NCBI GenBank assembly: GCA_026396065.1
Contig: JAPLXO010000010.1
Location: 57,073 to 112,109 of the forward strand
Direction: 5' to 3'
DNA length: 55,037 nucleotides
DNA from: Candidatus Nomurabacteria bacterium
GTDB lineage: Bacteria > Patescibacteriota > Minisyncoccia > Phycocordibacterales > UBA9973
The translations under genes and the position numbers were made by a program. The notes below the pieces were generated by a model that worked only from the letters and a program-made list of their open reading frames with translations, was not told where the DNA came from and searched no databases. Numbering within the stretch: the stretch's first letter is position 1; every line of letters begins with the position of its first letter. Positions 31,284 to 41,237 of the stretch are shown one piece after another.

Positions 31284-33302
31284 ATGAATAAATATATTAA
31301 TAATATATTAAATTATTTTAGTTACTTTTTAGTATTTCTTTTGCCAATTTTTTATATTGGTCACACATTTGTTCCGTATATTAGCTCAAGAACTTTTCTA
31401 TTTTATGGTTTTGTAGAAATTATGACAGCTTTTTGGATTTATGCTCTAGTTACAGATCCATCATATAGATTAAGTAAAAAAACATTATTATATTTTTTAC
31501 CAGTATTTTCTTTTGTATTTTGGATGATTATTTCAGGAATGTTAGCAATTAGCCCAATGCTTTCATTTTGGTCGTCAATAACTAGAGGGACAGGATTACT
31601 CACTTTATTCCACTGTGTATCACTTTCTTTAATAATTACATCTTTAATAAAACATAGTGGATTTCAGTATCTTTATAGATTAATGCACTGGTTTATTAAT
31701 GGTGGTGTTATTTTAGCTATTTCTATTTGGCTTAGTGCTATATTTAATATCTTTCAAGACAGTGTAGGAGGTGGTTTAATTGGTAACTCTTCTTTTGCAG
31801 GAGCGTATTTACTTTTTGTTATAGCTTTTATTTTGTTTCTTTTTGTATCTAAAACTAATAATAAAAAAGAAAAGATGTGGCTTGGAATTAAGACTGCAAT
31901 TATATTATTTTCACCAGTTTTTATAAATATTTATGGATTATTTACTGGAAGTGGAATCTTGGGTACTGCTCGTGGAGCAATTATTGGAGTCATTGTAGGT
32001 TTGATTACTGCTTTTGTATTTTATTTACTACTTTCTGTTAAGAAGCGTATTCGTATTTTTGCAATTATATTAATTATTCTTGGTGGAATAATTTTTTCTA
32101 TTGGTTGGTCAAAACTAATGAATCCAAATACAGTATTACATAAATCATTTGTGCAAGTTGCTGGTGGTGCAAGATTTATTTTTATGGATGTAGCACAAAC
32201 CTCGATGGATAAGCATCCATATTTTGGTTATGGTCCAGAGAATTATCCAATTGCATTTCAAGAAAATTTTAATCCAAAAATATTACTTCCAGAATATCAT
32301 GGTGAAGTTTGGTCAGATCGTTCACATAATATATATTATGATATTGGTGTATCTGGTGGTTATCCTGCTATATTTCTATATATATTATTTATTTTATCTA
32401 TAATATATGGTCTTTATAATTTGAAAAATAAAGAGATATTTAGTCGTACACAAATTTCTATTTTAGCTGGTTTAGTCGTTGGATATATCTTTCAAAATTT
32501 ATTTGTTTTCGACTCATTAGTATCATTGATGGGGTTGTTTATTTTAGCTAGTATTATTTTTGAATCTCAAGATTATTTAATTAAACAACAAAAAGACATT
32601 TCTTTCCAAGTTGGTGATTTTGTTAAGAATATTACTATAATTGTTTTAATTATATGTTGCTCTACTTCTTTGATATTTTTTGTTTTTATGCCATTAAAAA
32701 AAGTATCTAATTATTACAGAATTGTACAAATGCCTATAGACATTCGTGTTAAACATTACAATGATTTATTGAATGGGTCATCAATAGGGAATCAACTAGA
32801 TGTAAGTGAAATATCTGATGCAATGTATAATCTTTATAATGCCAATTTAGTTGATATAAAAAATGACCCTAAATTGTTACTAGATGTTGAAAGTGATATA
32901 AAAGGATTAATTGTCTACCTTGAAAGAAGTAGAGAAAAAAATAAATTTATAGATGTTAGATTAAATACAGGTATTGTTTTTTTATATAATACACTTCATT
33001 TCTTAAATGAAGAACCTTACGACCCAGTTACAGGAGATCATTTATTTAATCTTTTAGACAATACAAAAACATTCTCACCTAAAAATCCAGAAATTTATTG
33101 GGCAATGGCTCAGATATATTATTGGAAGAAAGACTCTTATGGAATGATAGATTCTTACAAAAAAGTGATTGATATAGAGCCAGGTATTCCTGAGTCATAT
33201 AACTTTTTACTTAGACTAGCAAAGATTACACAAGATAGTAAATTGTATAATGAATTCTTAGAGAAGGCCAAAATTCATATTCCAGATTTTGTTCCGAATT
33301 AA
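31284..33302 (+). CDS. O-antigen ligase/polymerase-like membrane protein with TPR tail
   Basis: 672 aa. About ten membrane helices (for example YFLVFLLPIFYIGHTFVPYI and IFAIILIILGGIIFSIGWS) form the Wzy/WaaL fold. The Wzy_C region shows DVAQTSMDKHPYFGYGPENYPIAF and WSDRSHNIYYDIGVSGGYPAIFLY, with the conserved Arg and His (DRSHN). The last ~100 residues resemble TPR repeats (NPEIYWAMAQIYYWKKDSYGMIDSYKKVI). The start is MNKYINN at 31284, because TATAAT (31269-31274) lies 9 nt upstream and inside the longer ORF-track version. It probably joins or extends surface glycans. It is the first of two tandem paralogues. Confidence 0.82.
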   Translation: MNKYINNILNYFSYFLVFLLPIFYIGHTFVPYISSRTFLFYGFVEIMTAFWIYALVTDPSYRLSKKTLLYFLPVFSFVFWMIISGMLAISPMLSFWSSITRGTGLLTLFHCVSLSLIITSLIKHSGFQYLYRLMHWFINGGVILAISIWLSAIFNIFQDSVGGGLIGNSSFAGAYLLFVIAFILFLFVSKTNNKKEKMWLGIKTAIILFSPVFINIYGLFTGSGILGTARGAIIGVIVGLITAFVFYLLLSVKKRIRIFAIILIILGGIIFSIGWSKLMNPNTVLHKSFVQVAGGARFIFMDVAQTSMDKHPYFGYGPENYPIAFQENFNPKILLPEYHGEVWSDRSHNIYYDIGVSGGYPAIFLYILFILSIIYGLYNLKNKEIFSRTQISILAGLVVGYIFQNLFVFDSLVSLMGLFILASIIFESQDYLIKQQKDISFQVGDFVKNITIIVLIICCSTSLIFFVFMPLKKVSNYYRIVQMPIDIRVKHYNDLLNGSSIGNQLDVSEISDAMYNLYNANLVDIKNDPKLLLDVESDIKGLIVYLERSREKNKFIDVRLNTGIVFLYNTLHFLNEEPYDPVTGDHLFNLLDNTKTFSPKNPEIYWAMAQIYYWKKDSYGMIDSYKKVIDIEPGIPESYNFLLRLAKITQDSKLYNEFLEKAKIHIPDFVPN

Positions 33303-33323
33303 TATATATTGTTGTTAAATAAA

Positions 33324-35396
33324 ATGAAAAAAGTATTAAAAATATGTTTATTAGCACTTGCGTTTACCCCTGTTATAACAGATAACTCTATTTTTTATGC
33401 TTCCAATAGCACAGAAAGTATTTTTCTTAGGTCAATTATCCTTCTAGTTAGTGTTCTTTTTTTGTTCAACTTTTTTTATAAAAAAAGTTTTAAAGATGAA
33501 ATAATTCAAAAAGTTAATAAATATATTAAAGACCCTATTAGTATTTCTATTATTTTTTTTATTTGTACTTTAATCATAAGTACAATTTTTGCAGTAGATA
33601 AATATAGTGCTTTTTGGGGTACAGTAGAAAGGTCTGAAGGGCTAATAGGCATAATCTATATTTTTTCTTTTTTTGTTTTTAGTTTACTTATTTTTGAAAA
33701 AGAAGATTGGATTTGGTTTTTCAAGTTAAGTTTGTTTGCTTCTTTGATTTTAATCTTTAAAGAATTTTTTGATATATTTGGTGGAATTGGTAAAAGAGGT
33801 TCTTTTTTGGGTAATTCTGCATTTCTATCTGGATATTTATTGTTTGCAATCTTTTCTTCCATTATTGTTTTTAGTGAAATAAAAAAGAATTTTTGGAGAT
33901 ATTTTTCTTCTATTATTTTTATTTTATCTATTTTATCTATTTTTATTATGGAGACGAGAGGAACAATTGTGGCTTTGGCGATTTCTTTTGTTTTTTTACT
34001 AATCTTTTTTATTATAAAAGGTAAAAATATTTCGTACAAGAAATTAAATTTACGGATCATAGCAATTATTACTTTATGTTTAATTATTGTTTTTTCAATT
34101 TTCTTTATTTCCACAAGAAAAAGTGAGATATGGCAAAAGGTTCCAGGACTATCTAGATTGGCTGTTATAGGCCGTAATAACGCCTCTACAGAGACTAGAT
34201 TGATTATGGTAGGGGTAAGTATGAATGCTGTTAATCCTATACAAAATGGCTGGAAGAAGTTTTTAATAGGCTGGGGACCAGAAAATTTTCGACTTGCTTA
34301 TGGACAATATTTCAACCCACAGCAGTTTAATTATGAAGTTGGTTGGTTTGATAGGGCACATAATAAACTTCTAGACCTATTGGTTATGAATGGTTTATTT
34401 GGGCTTTTAGCATATTTATCTATATATTTCTTTTTATTTAATACAATATTAAAAAGAATTAATAATAAAAAAGAAGACGAATTTTCTTTAATTAATACAG
34501 GTTTACTTTTTTTTGGAATTTCACTGTTCATACATCTTTTATTTATTTTTGATCAAATAACAACATATATTTCCCTTTTCTCTGTATTAGCTTTTGGTCT
34601 ATATTTAAAGTTTTATGATCACGATTCTTTTAATAAAGAATATAAAATATACAAGCTAAGCTATATTTTTATAGCTACATTTTTTTCAATCTTGATCTTA
34701 TTTTTAACTTTTGTTTTTTTAAAAAATGATTTGTTTTCTTATATAGAATTAAAAAGGTATGCAAGTTTAAGAGAGAAGAGTGAAGTTCCTGTAATGGTAA
34801 ATAGAATAGGTGAAGTGTTTGAACCATTTACCATTGCCCAAGAAAGAATTCGATATGATTTTTTGTCTTTTGTGATTAAAAATTATGATGCAAAAAACGA
34901 AGAAATAGTAAAGTTGTCAGACATAGCTATTTCAAAAGGGGAAGATTATATAAATAAAAGACCTGATAACTTACAATTTATTAATTTATTAGCTTTAACT
35001 TATACAAATCAGGGACATAAAATAGAAAATTTTGAATTCTTAAAAAGAGGAGAAGGTTATTTCAATAAAATTCTTTTAATCGCACCAAATAAACAAGATT
35101 TTAATTATGGATTAGCTTTAAATTATCTTTATCAAAAAAGATTTAATGAATCTTTTGTTAAGTTTGAAAATATCTTTGATGTAAATCCAAAATATTTCTC
35201 ACAAGAGGGTGGTGGACCTGAAGGAATCTATACTCTTTTTATAAAACATTTTTATGAAGTAAGAGATAAAGATAATTTTATTAAAACAACTAAAAGATTA
35301 AAAGATAATAATTATTTTGATTCAAATAAATTAGATCAGATTCTTAACTTAATACAAAAGTATAATGTTTGGCCAAACATTAACTTTAAACAATAA
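33324..35396 (+). CDS. O-antigen ligase/polymerase-like membrane protein with TPR tail (second copy)
   Basis: 690 aa from ATG 33324 (the TTG at 33309 adds only five residues). Same plan as the gene before it: helices in the first ~480 residues, Wzy_C signature GWGPENFRLAYGQYFNPQQF and WFDRAHNKLLDLLVMNGLFGLLAYL with DRAHN, and a TPR-like C-terminus (FLKRGEGYFNKILLIAPNKQDFNYGLALNY, quoted in part). The two differ too much to be a recent duplication. It lies 21 bp after the first and is extremely AT-rich. Having two could reflect one polymerase and one ligase. Confidence 0.8.
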   Translation: MKKVLKICLLALAFTPVITDNSIFYASNSTESIFLRSIILLVSVLFLFNFFYKKSFKDEIIQKVNKYIKDPISISIIFFICTLIISTIFAVDKYSAFWGTVERSEGLIGIIYIFSFFVFSLLIFEKEDWIWFFKLSLFASLILIFKEFFDIFGGIGKRGSFLGNSAFLSGYLLFAIFSSIIVFSEIKKNFWRYFSSIIFILSILSIFIMETRGTIVALAISFVFLLIFFIIKGKNISYKKLNLRIIAIITLCLIIVFSIFFISTRKSEIWQKVPGLSRLAVIGRNNASTETRLIMVGVSMNAVNPIQNGWKKFLIGWGPENFRLAYGQYFNPQQFNYEVGWFDRAHNKLLDLLVMNGLFGLLAYLSIYFFLFNTILKRINNKKEDEFSLINTGLLFFGISLFIHLLFIFDQITTYISLFSVLAFGLYLKFYDHDSFNKEYKIYKLSYIFIATFFSILILFLTFVFLKNDLFSYIELKRYASLREKSEVPVMVNRIGEVFEPFTIAQERIRYDFLSFVIKNYDAKNEEIVKLSDIAISKGEDYINKRPDNLQFINLLALTYTNQGHKIENFEFLKRGEGYFNKILLIAPNKQDFNYGLALNYLYQKRFNESFVKFENIFDVNPKYFSQEGGGPEGIYTLFIKHFYEVRDKDNFIKTTKRLKDNNYFDSNKLDQILNLIQKYNVWPNINFKQ

Positions 35397-35540
35397 TATT
35401 TATTAATTATTATTTGATTACAAAAAAGTGTATAGTAAATAAAATTTATGTTTTTATGATATAAATCGGTGTTAAGCTGATTCAAAAATTGATTAATTCA
35501 TATTTATGGTGTATTATTATGTACAGTTTCAAAAGAATTT

Positions 35541-36395
35541 ATGAAAAATAAAGTAGAAAAAATCAAATGGATTTATAGAGAAGAAGGATTGAGATCAGTC
35601 ATATCCTATAGTGCCAACTTTGTACTTGCAAAAATGGGATGGTTTCGTGATCAATGGATATTTGGGAGATTGGTGGAAATCTTTGGCAATAAAGTCCACT
35701 TAAATGGATGCACTTTTAGTGTAGACAGCCCTTTTATTTTAACTGTATTTAAATGTCGTTTTATTTTAGGTAGATATGAAACAAAAGAAAGACAAACTGT
35801 AGTACGTTTTTTAGATCCTTCTTTACCTGTTGTTGAGTTGGGTTCATCTATTGGTATAGTCTCCTGTATAACAAACAAAAAGCTAATAAACCCTAAAAAT
35901 CATGTAGTAGTTGAAGCAAATCCAAACCTAATTTCTTTATTGAAAACTAATCGTGATTTAAATAATTGTCAGTTTAAAATAATAAACAAAGCATCAGGTT
36001 ACGGAAGCAAAGAGGTAATTTTTTATCAACATGATAGATTTACAAGTGGAGGGTTACAAAGACCGACCAACAAGCCTATATCAGTAGAGTCAATTAGTTT
36101 AGAAGAAATTTTAACTGATAATAATTTTGAATATTCTAATCTTATTTGTGATATTGAGGGTGGAGAAATAGATTTGATTGCACATGAAAAAGATTTTATA
36201 GCAAAAAGGATTTATCAAATTATTTTTGATTTACATCCTTCAATAGTCGGTGAAGAAAAAATACATTTAATGTGTGAAGAACTAAAAGCTGCTGGTTTTA
36301 ATCAGATAAAGACATATATTTATGGTGGTGTAACTTACGGTGATGTTTTATTGTTTGAAAATAGTAATATTAAAAAAATATTACATAAAAAATGA
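35541..36395 (+). CDS. FkbM-family methyltransferase
   Basis: 284-aa SAM-dependent methyltransferase. The SAM-binding start is PVVELGSSIGIVS, followed by VVVEANPNLISLLKTNRDLN and the FkbM signature SLEEILTDNNFEYSNLICDIEGGEIDLI with the acidic DIEG motif. FkbM enzymes methylate hydroxyls on sugars or natural products; in this locus a surface-glycan sugar is likely. There is no membrane segment, though the N-terminus is basic and amphipathic. It begins about 145 bp after the ligase gene, with a TATTAT box nearby, and is 6 bp before the flippase. Confidence 0.85.
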   Translation: MKNKVEKIKWIYREEGLRSVISYSANFVLAKMGWFRDQWIFGRLVEIFGNKVHLNGCTFSVDSPFILTVFKCRFILGRYETKERQTVVRFLDPSLPVVELGSSIGIVSCITNKKLINPKNHVVVEANPNLISLLKTNRDLNNCQFKIINKASGYGSKEVIFYQHDRFTSGGLQRPTNKPISVESISLEEILTDNNFEYSNLICDIEGGEIDLIAHEKDFIAKRIYQIIFDLHPSIVGEEKIHLMCEELKAAGFNQIKTYIYGGVTYGDVLLFENSNIKKILHKK

Positions 36396-36401
36396 TTTTC
36401 T

Positions 36402-37697
36402 ATGGTAGATAAAAACTATTTTTTAAAGTCTAAAATTAAAAATTTTTTAAGGAAAACAGAAAAATATACTAAAACTGATATGGTTTATATTGCCCAAGGA
36501 GGATTTTGGACATTATTTAGTCAAGTTATTGGTAGTCTGTCTTCTTTTGCAGTGGTTGTAATTTTGGCAAATATATTAACGAAAGAAGATTTTGGTCAAT
36601 ACCGCTTTGTTATTTCAATAGTTTCCATACTTATAATTTTTACTTTACCAGGTTTAAGCACTTCTATTACAAGATCTGTTGCCAGGAAACAAATTATTGA
36701 TTTTAGTAAAATCATAAAAGCCAAAATTTATTGGGGTTTTATTGGATCACTTGCGACTCTTTTGGTAGCAGGATATTATTTTTATAATAGTAATATAGAA
36801 ATAACTTATGCATTAATATTGTCAGCATTATTTTTACCTTTTATTGAACCGTTTGCTATTTATTCAGCTTATTTTAAAGGTAAACAGGATTTTAAAACTA
36901 CAGCAATATATGAATCAATTTCTAGAGTATTTCAAGCACTGGTTATTATAGCTATTGCTCTTATTACACATAGTATATTAGCTTTACTTTCTGCTTATTT
37001 CATTGGGCAAATAATCGCGCGTTTATTTTTTTACAGAAAGACATTAAAGGATGAAAAAACACAAAATATAGAAAAAGTTATTCTTGAAAATAAGTCTGAT
37101 GATACCATTAAATATGGTAAGCATTTATCAGCAACACAAATAATAAATACTATTACAGCTAACATAGACAAATTACTTGTTTGGCATTTTCTTGGGGCAG
37201 AGATTCTAGCTATTTATTATATTGCTCTTACAATACCCAAAAATATTGTATTACTATGTAATATTATACCCAGAATTGCACTCCCAAAATTTTCTCAAAA
37301 TACATGGGATCAAGAAGAGCGAACAAAAGTTATTAAAAAATTATTTAAATTTTTCTATATACTTATAATACCAGCCCTAATGTATTTCTTTTTGGTACCA
37401 TTTGTTTTACCATTTATATTTAAGAATTACAGCACTTCAGTTTCAATTGCAATTATACTATCATTCTTAATTATTTTAGCTCCAATGAATACAATGATAG
37501 GTCAAATTCTTCAGTCTATGAAATCTATTAAAAAAATAATTTGTTTACAAATTATTTCCCTGATTACTTTTATAGCCACATTCTTTATATTATATATAGT
37601 CTTTGGAGCTAGCCCTGTAGTTGCAGCAACAGCACTTGTTGCAAGTGAAGCAAGTGCTGTTCTTGTTGGTGTCTTTTTAATAAAAAAAGAATTATAA
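36402..37697 (+). CDS. Wzx-type oligosaccharide flippase
   Basis: 431 aa, about 12 membrane helices, MOP/MATE superfamily. The N-terminal YIAQGGFWTLFSQVIGSLSSFAVVVILANILTKEDFGQYRFV is the usual Wzx opening (only a short part is diagnostic: LTKEDFGQYRF). It moves lipid-linked glycan units across the membrane for the ligases. Its stop overlaps the convergent glycosyltransferase by 6 bp, so the two strands meet here without a clear terminator. Confidence 0.87.
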   Translation: MVDKNYFLKSKIKNFLRKTEKYTKTDMVYIAQGGFWTLFSQVIGSLSSFAVVVILANILTKEDFGQYRFVISIVSILIIFTLPGLSTSITRSVARKQIIDFSKIIKAKIYWGFIGSLATLLVAGYYFYNSNIEITYALILSALFLPFIEPFAIYSAYFKGKQDFKTTAIYESISRVFQALVIIAIALITHSILALLSAYFIGQIIARLFFYRKTLKDEKTQNIEKVILENKSDDTIKYGKHLSATQIINTITANIDKLLVWHFLGAEILAIYYIALTIPKNIVLLCNIIPRIALPKFSQNTWDQEERTKVIKKLFKFFYILIIPALMYFFLVPFVLPFIFKNYSTSVSIAIILSFLIILAPMNTMIGQILQSMKSIKKIICLQIISLITFIATFFILYIVFGASPVVAATALVASEASAVLVGVFLIKKEL

Positions 37698-38765
37698 AGT
37701 TTTATATAAATCATTAATTATTTTTAAAAATGAATTTAAATAAGCCTGACTTGTGTAATTAATCGCAATTTCTTTTGAGATTTTTGATCCATTTTTTAAT
37801 AAATCTTCAGATAAATTTTCAAAATAGAAAAATGTTTTTTGTAATTCTACAGCATCAATATTTTCAAGGGTGATACCATTAATATTACTTTGCACAATAT
37901 CAAAACTTGCACCAACTTTTTTTGATGTTATAAGCTGCATTCCGCACGCTGCGGCCTCACATACCACAGTGCCCCAGTTATCATCTCGACTTGGTAGTAC
38001 CAATACCTTTGCTCTATTCATCTTGTCTGTAATTTTTTCTGGTTGATCAAAATCTTCAAGTATAATTCCATCTCCATGGCAGATACTTTGTAATGGTCCA
38101 CTTCCTACAATTCTTATGTTCCAAGTTCCACCTGCATTTCGATAGCTTCTAAAAGCTTGTAATAATAAATCAACGGATTTTCGATGTATAAGTTGTCCAA
38201 CAAACAAAAATTCATTATTTCTTTTTTCAATTGGAGTAGTCTCTTTAAATATACCTTCATATGCACCATATAAACCAGTATAAATTCTATTTTCTTTCAT
38301 TCCTAAAAATTTCATTAATTTCTTGCCTTGTTTACCTGGTACAAGGGCACCATCAAAAAATTTTCTTAAATAGATTCTGAACCATAATGCTCCAAAGTAT
38401 TGTCGTAAATCTCCTCTATATCTATTGTCTACTTGAACAATTGTTTTAGCATTGCAATGTTTTTTCATATAGCGGTCATATTTGAGCCACCCACTATATT
38501 TCCAACCTGTATGTATTATTAGATTTCTATAGCCAAATTCATCTTTCCTATTCCAAATATCATTTGCATTATCAAGCCAAATAATATTATGACCTAAAAT
38601 CTTTTCTAGGTTCTCATAAGGAACTTTTGATTTTGTTGCAACAACGACAATATCATCTTTATATTTTTCTACTACTTTTTTTATTAGAAGTCCACAAGCA
38701 GGGAATCCATCCCAAAAAAGCAGTATTCTAATATTAGGAATATTTTTTATATTCAAATCGTTCAT
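37692..38765 (-). CDS. Glycosyltransferase, GT4-like
   Basis: 357-aa GT-B enzyme. The C-terminal donor-binding half shows FLFVGQLIHRKSVDLLLQAF, IRIVGSGPLQ, VLVLPSRDDNWGTVVCEAAACGMQLI and the Glu in VCEAAACG, which are GT4 marks. The N-terminal half is an acceptor domain (VDNRYRGDLRQYFG). It adds a sugar to the growing surface glycan; donor unknown. First in reading order of nothing: it is the last gene of a minus-strand set that runs from 42064 down to 37692. Confidence 0.85.
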   Translation of the reverse strand: MNDLNIKNIPNIRILLFWDGFPACGLLIKKVVEKYKDDIVVVATKSKVPYENLEKILGHNIIWLDNANDIWNRKDEFGYRNLIIHTGWKYSGWLKYDRYMKKHCNAKTIVQVDNRYRGDLRQYFGALWFRIYLRKFFDGALVPGKQGKKLMKFLGMKENRIYTGLYGAYEGIFKETTPIEKRNNEFLFVGQLIHRKSVDLLLQAFRSYRNAGGTWNIRIVGSGPLQSICHGDGIILEDFDQPEKITDKMNRAKVLVLPSRDDNWGTVVCEAAACGMQLITSKKVGASFDIVQSNINGITLENIDAVELQKTFFYFENLSEDLLKNGSKISKEIAINYTSQAYLNSFLKIINDLYKTL

Positions 38766-38769
38766 AAAA

Positions 38770-40296
38770 TTATTGTGTTGCCCACTTTCCTTTTGCTATA
38801 TTTATTGCGGTATCAATTATTTTTAAAATAAAAGTAACCCCAAATTTAAATCCTGGTCTATTTATCATTATTTCTGTTTTTGCTGGTAGTTGAATAATTC
38901 GTCTCCATGTAGATTTTCCAATTCTTTTTCCTGCTACAAAATAATTTCCTTTTTCTAGAATTTTAAATTCTGGTAAGTCATCTTCATAAGCAATACAATA
39001 ATTACCCCAAATAATCGAGCCTAAAATTGGCTTCGGCTCTATACCGTTTTTAATTAAATTACCAGCATCTTCTCCAGAATATAATTTATGAGCAATATTT
39101 AAATTTCCCCATGTAGTATCTCCTATAAGTACGACAGGTTTTCCTGCATACGACGCTTCTACACCGATAAGAGAAGCAAATACCACTACTACATCAGCTC
39201 TTAGCATTAATGCATAGGTGTCTCTTGAAGACAGAGGTTTTTCCACTTCAACATGAGTATACTTATTTGCAAGGCTCGTATATCTACCAATCGTGTCTTC
39301 TGCTGTATGTTCTTGATTTGGATGCATTTTTACTATTATTAAATATTCTTCTGGAGGTAGAGCAATTGCTATTTTTTCAATTTCAGCAACTTGGTCCTCT
39401 GGGACATGTCCATCCCATTCCTTGCCGATAAATTTATACTCATCATCTGTAGTAGGGTACACAGTTATAACTTTTTTTGTAGTATTTTTAACCCTTTCTG
39501 ACAAGCTACCTTTTTTTTGTTTTATTGTATAAAGAGGATCACCAGTTTCTTTGTTTGCAAATTTTTTTGCGAAAAAAATCTTAGCATTATTTTCTGCCAA
39601 TTTCTTATCTTTCTCGTAAGAAGCAATAGCCCTTTTTGTATTTCCCGCAATAGAGTGAACGAGCTCATTTACAAAGACTACTTCGAGGGTTGTTCTTTTT
39701 AATTCACTTAGTCCAAATCCAATTTCTGAATCTTTTGTTGCTTGAAGTACTGGTTTTACATCTCCAAATCTACCATTAAACATAAAAACAAAATCATATT
39801 TCTCTTTTTTTATTTCATCGATAAAAAAATTATAAAGTTTTTTTGCGCTTAAAAACATATTATCATACGCGGCAAGCCATTTTTGGCTTAATTCTTCTTT
39901 TGATTGAGCTTTTAGTATTGAAGCAAAAGAAGACATTACTGCCATTTCTAAAATAGATAATATTGTTTTTGAAACGTTAGTAGATATTTTTTCTAAATTT
40001 ATAATTTTTAATTCTACATCTAACCCCTTTAATGCATCTTTTGCTCTAAACATTTTAAATCGTTCTATTGAACGACGGTTAAATGGGTTATCCATTGGAG
40101 AAGAAAAAGAGCTATCACAAATATATGCTGTAACCTTATTTCCACGTTTTAGTAAATCTCGAACTAATGCCAAATGAAGTTCTAATGGAGGAGATATTGA
40201 TGCCATGTTGAAATAAATAGCTACGTTTCTGTCAATTATTTCATTCTTATCTTTTATATCTTTTGAGTGTTTTGTTTTTGTGTTAATTGTAAGCAT
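38770..40296 (-). CDS. Capsule-type polysaccharide synthesis protein (GT-B-like)
   Basis: 508 aa, soluble, probably a GT-B fold. Suggestive stretches are YLIIVKMHPNQEHTAEDTIGR, DVVVVFASLIGVEASYAGKPVVLIG and VTVYPTTDDEYKFIG-like spacing, as in Kdo-transferase or capsule-synthesis (KpsC/LipB-like) proteins, which have HPN and SSxGxEA motifs. It has no membrane helix. A TATAAT box lies 7 nt before its ATG on the minus strand, so it can be transcribed independently. 4 bp separate it from the next gene. Assignment to a precise family is uncertain. Confidence 0.6.
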   Translation of the reverse strand: MLTINTKTKHSKDIKDKNEIIDRNVAIYFNMASISPPLELHLALVRDLLKRGNKVTAYICDSSFSSPMDNPFNRRSIERFKMFRAKDALKGLDVELKIINLEKISTNVSKTILSILEMAVMSSFASILKAQSKEELSQKWLAAYDNMFLSAKKLYNFFIDEIKKEKYDFVFMFNGRFGDVKPVLQATKDSEIGFGLSELKRTTLEVVFVNELVHSIAGNTKRAIASYEKDKKLAENNAKIFFAKKFANKETGDPLYTIKQKKGSLSERVKNTTKKVITVYPTTDDEYKFIGKEWDGHVPEDQVAEIEKIAIALPPEEYLIIVKMHPNQEHTAEDTIGRYTSLANKYTHVEVEKPLSSRDTYALMLRADVVVVFASLIGVEASYAGKPVVLIGDTTWGNLNIAHKLYSGEDAGNLIKNGIEPKPILGSIIWGNYCIAYEDDLPEFKILEKGNYFVAGKRIGKSTWRRIIQLPAKTEIMINRPGFKFGVTFILKIIDTAINIAKGKWATQ

Positions 40297-40304
40297 ACTT
40301 TTTA

Positions 40305-41237
40305 TTATACTAAAGAACGTATTTGACCGAAAGGGAATAGATTACAATCGTATCTAGGCAGGGAATGTTTGTTGTATTTTATATCTTTTTTACTTACATC
40401 TCTTGGTTTTACATCTAAAGAAAATAAAGATCCAGATTTTTTTAAAATTTTTAAAGTTGTTTTGTTAAAAGATAAGGATCCACCATATGGATGGCAATAA
40501 GTTCTTATATTATTATCTAAAATGTCTTCCAAGAATTTAAAACATGGGTATATTTCTTTTTCTTGAGCTTTTTCGGATAGTTTGCTCATAACTGGGTGAT
40601 TTACCGTATGAGCTCCAAATATCATACCAGCAAATTGCATTTTTTTAATTTCTTTACTGTTTAAATAGTATTTTTTTACAAGTTTTTTTTCATTCGGATA
40701 GTATTTTTGCATAAGCTTATCTACTAGACCCTCACGATATTTTTCAGAAATATAGTAATTTAAAATACGTTTTGTTTCAGTGGCAGAATCTTCATCTTTG
40801 AAATCTTTGTATGTTTTTGTTTCAAATTTTTTCTGGTATTCTTTAACTATCATTTTTTTTAATACTATTTTTGTAAGTGATGTAAAGATTTTTTTACCAC
40901 CAAATTTACCAAGTAACATGTGTATACGATGTGGACCAAGAAGCTTATTTCTTTCACTTGGATTGTAATTTATGTAAAATATACCCCAAAGACCCCTTTT
41001 TTTTAGTTCTGGTAATACGTATTTATAGTGATCTTTTAATCCATCATCAAAAGTGAGAACAACACCATTAGGAATTTTTCCATTTTTAAATGTATTTAAA
41101 AATTCATCTTTTTTAACGAAACCAAATTTTTTTTCGAAATAATCTAGTTGTTTTTTAAAGTCCTCAATATGAAGATATTTTAAATATGGTAAATTACTAG
41201 AGTTTTTTCTGACATAATGATACATTATTATTTTCAT
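40305..41237 (-). CDS. Polysaccharide deacetylase (NodB/CE4 fold)
   Basis: 310 aa. CE4 motifs are visible: motif 1 VLTFDDGLKDHY with the base and metal Asp, motif 2 GAHTVNHPVMSKLS with the metal-binding His pair, and motif 3 region YCHPYGGSLSFN. It would remove acetyl groups from N-acetyl sugars in a glycan or precursor. There is no signal peptide, so it may act inside. It overlaps the following formyltransferase gene by 4 bp (41234-41237). Deacetylation followed by formylation would be a logical pair for N-formyl sugars, an inference from adjacency. Confidence 0.88.
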   Translation of the reverse strand: MKIIMYHYVRKNSSNLPYLKYLHIEDFKKQLDYFEKKFGFVKKDEFLNTFKNGKIPNGVVLTFDDGLKDHYKYVLPELKKRGLWGIFYINYNPSERNKLLGPHRIHMLLGKFGGKKIFTSLTKIVLKKMIVKEYQKKFETKTYKDFKDEDSATETKRILNYYISEKYREGLVDKLMQKYYPNEKKLVKKYYLNSKEIKKMQFAGMIFGAHTVNHPVMSKLSEKAQEKEIYPCFKFLEDILDNNIRTYCHPYGGSLSFNKTTLKILKKSGSLFSLDVKPRDVSKKDIKYNKHSLPRYDCNLFPFGQIRSLV

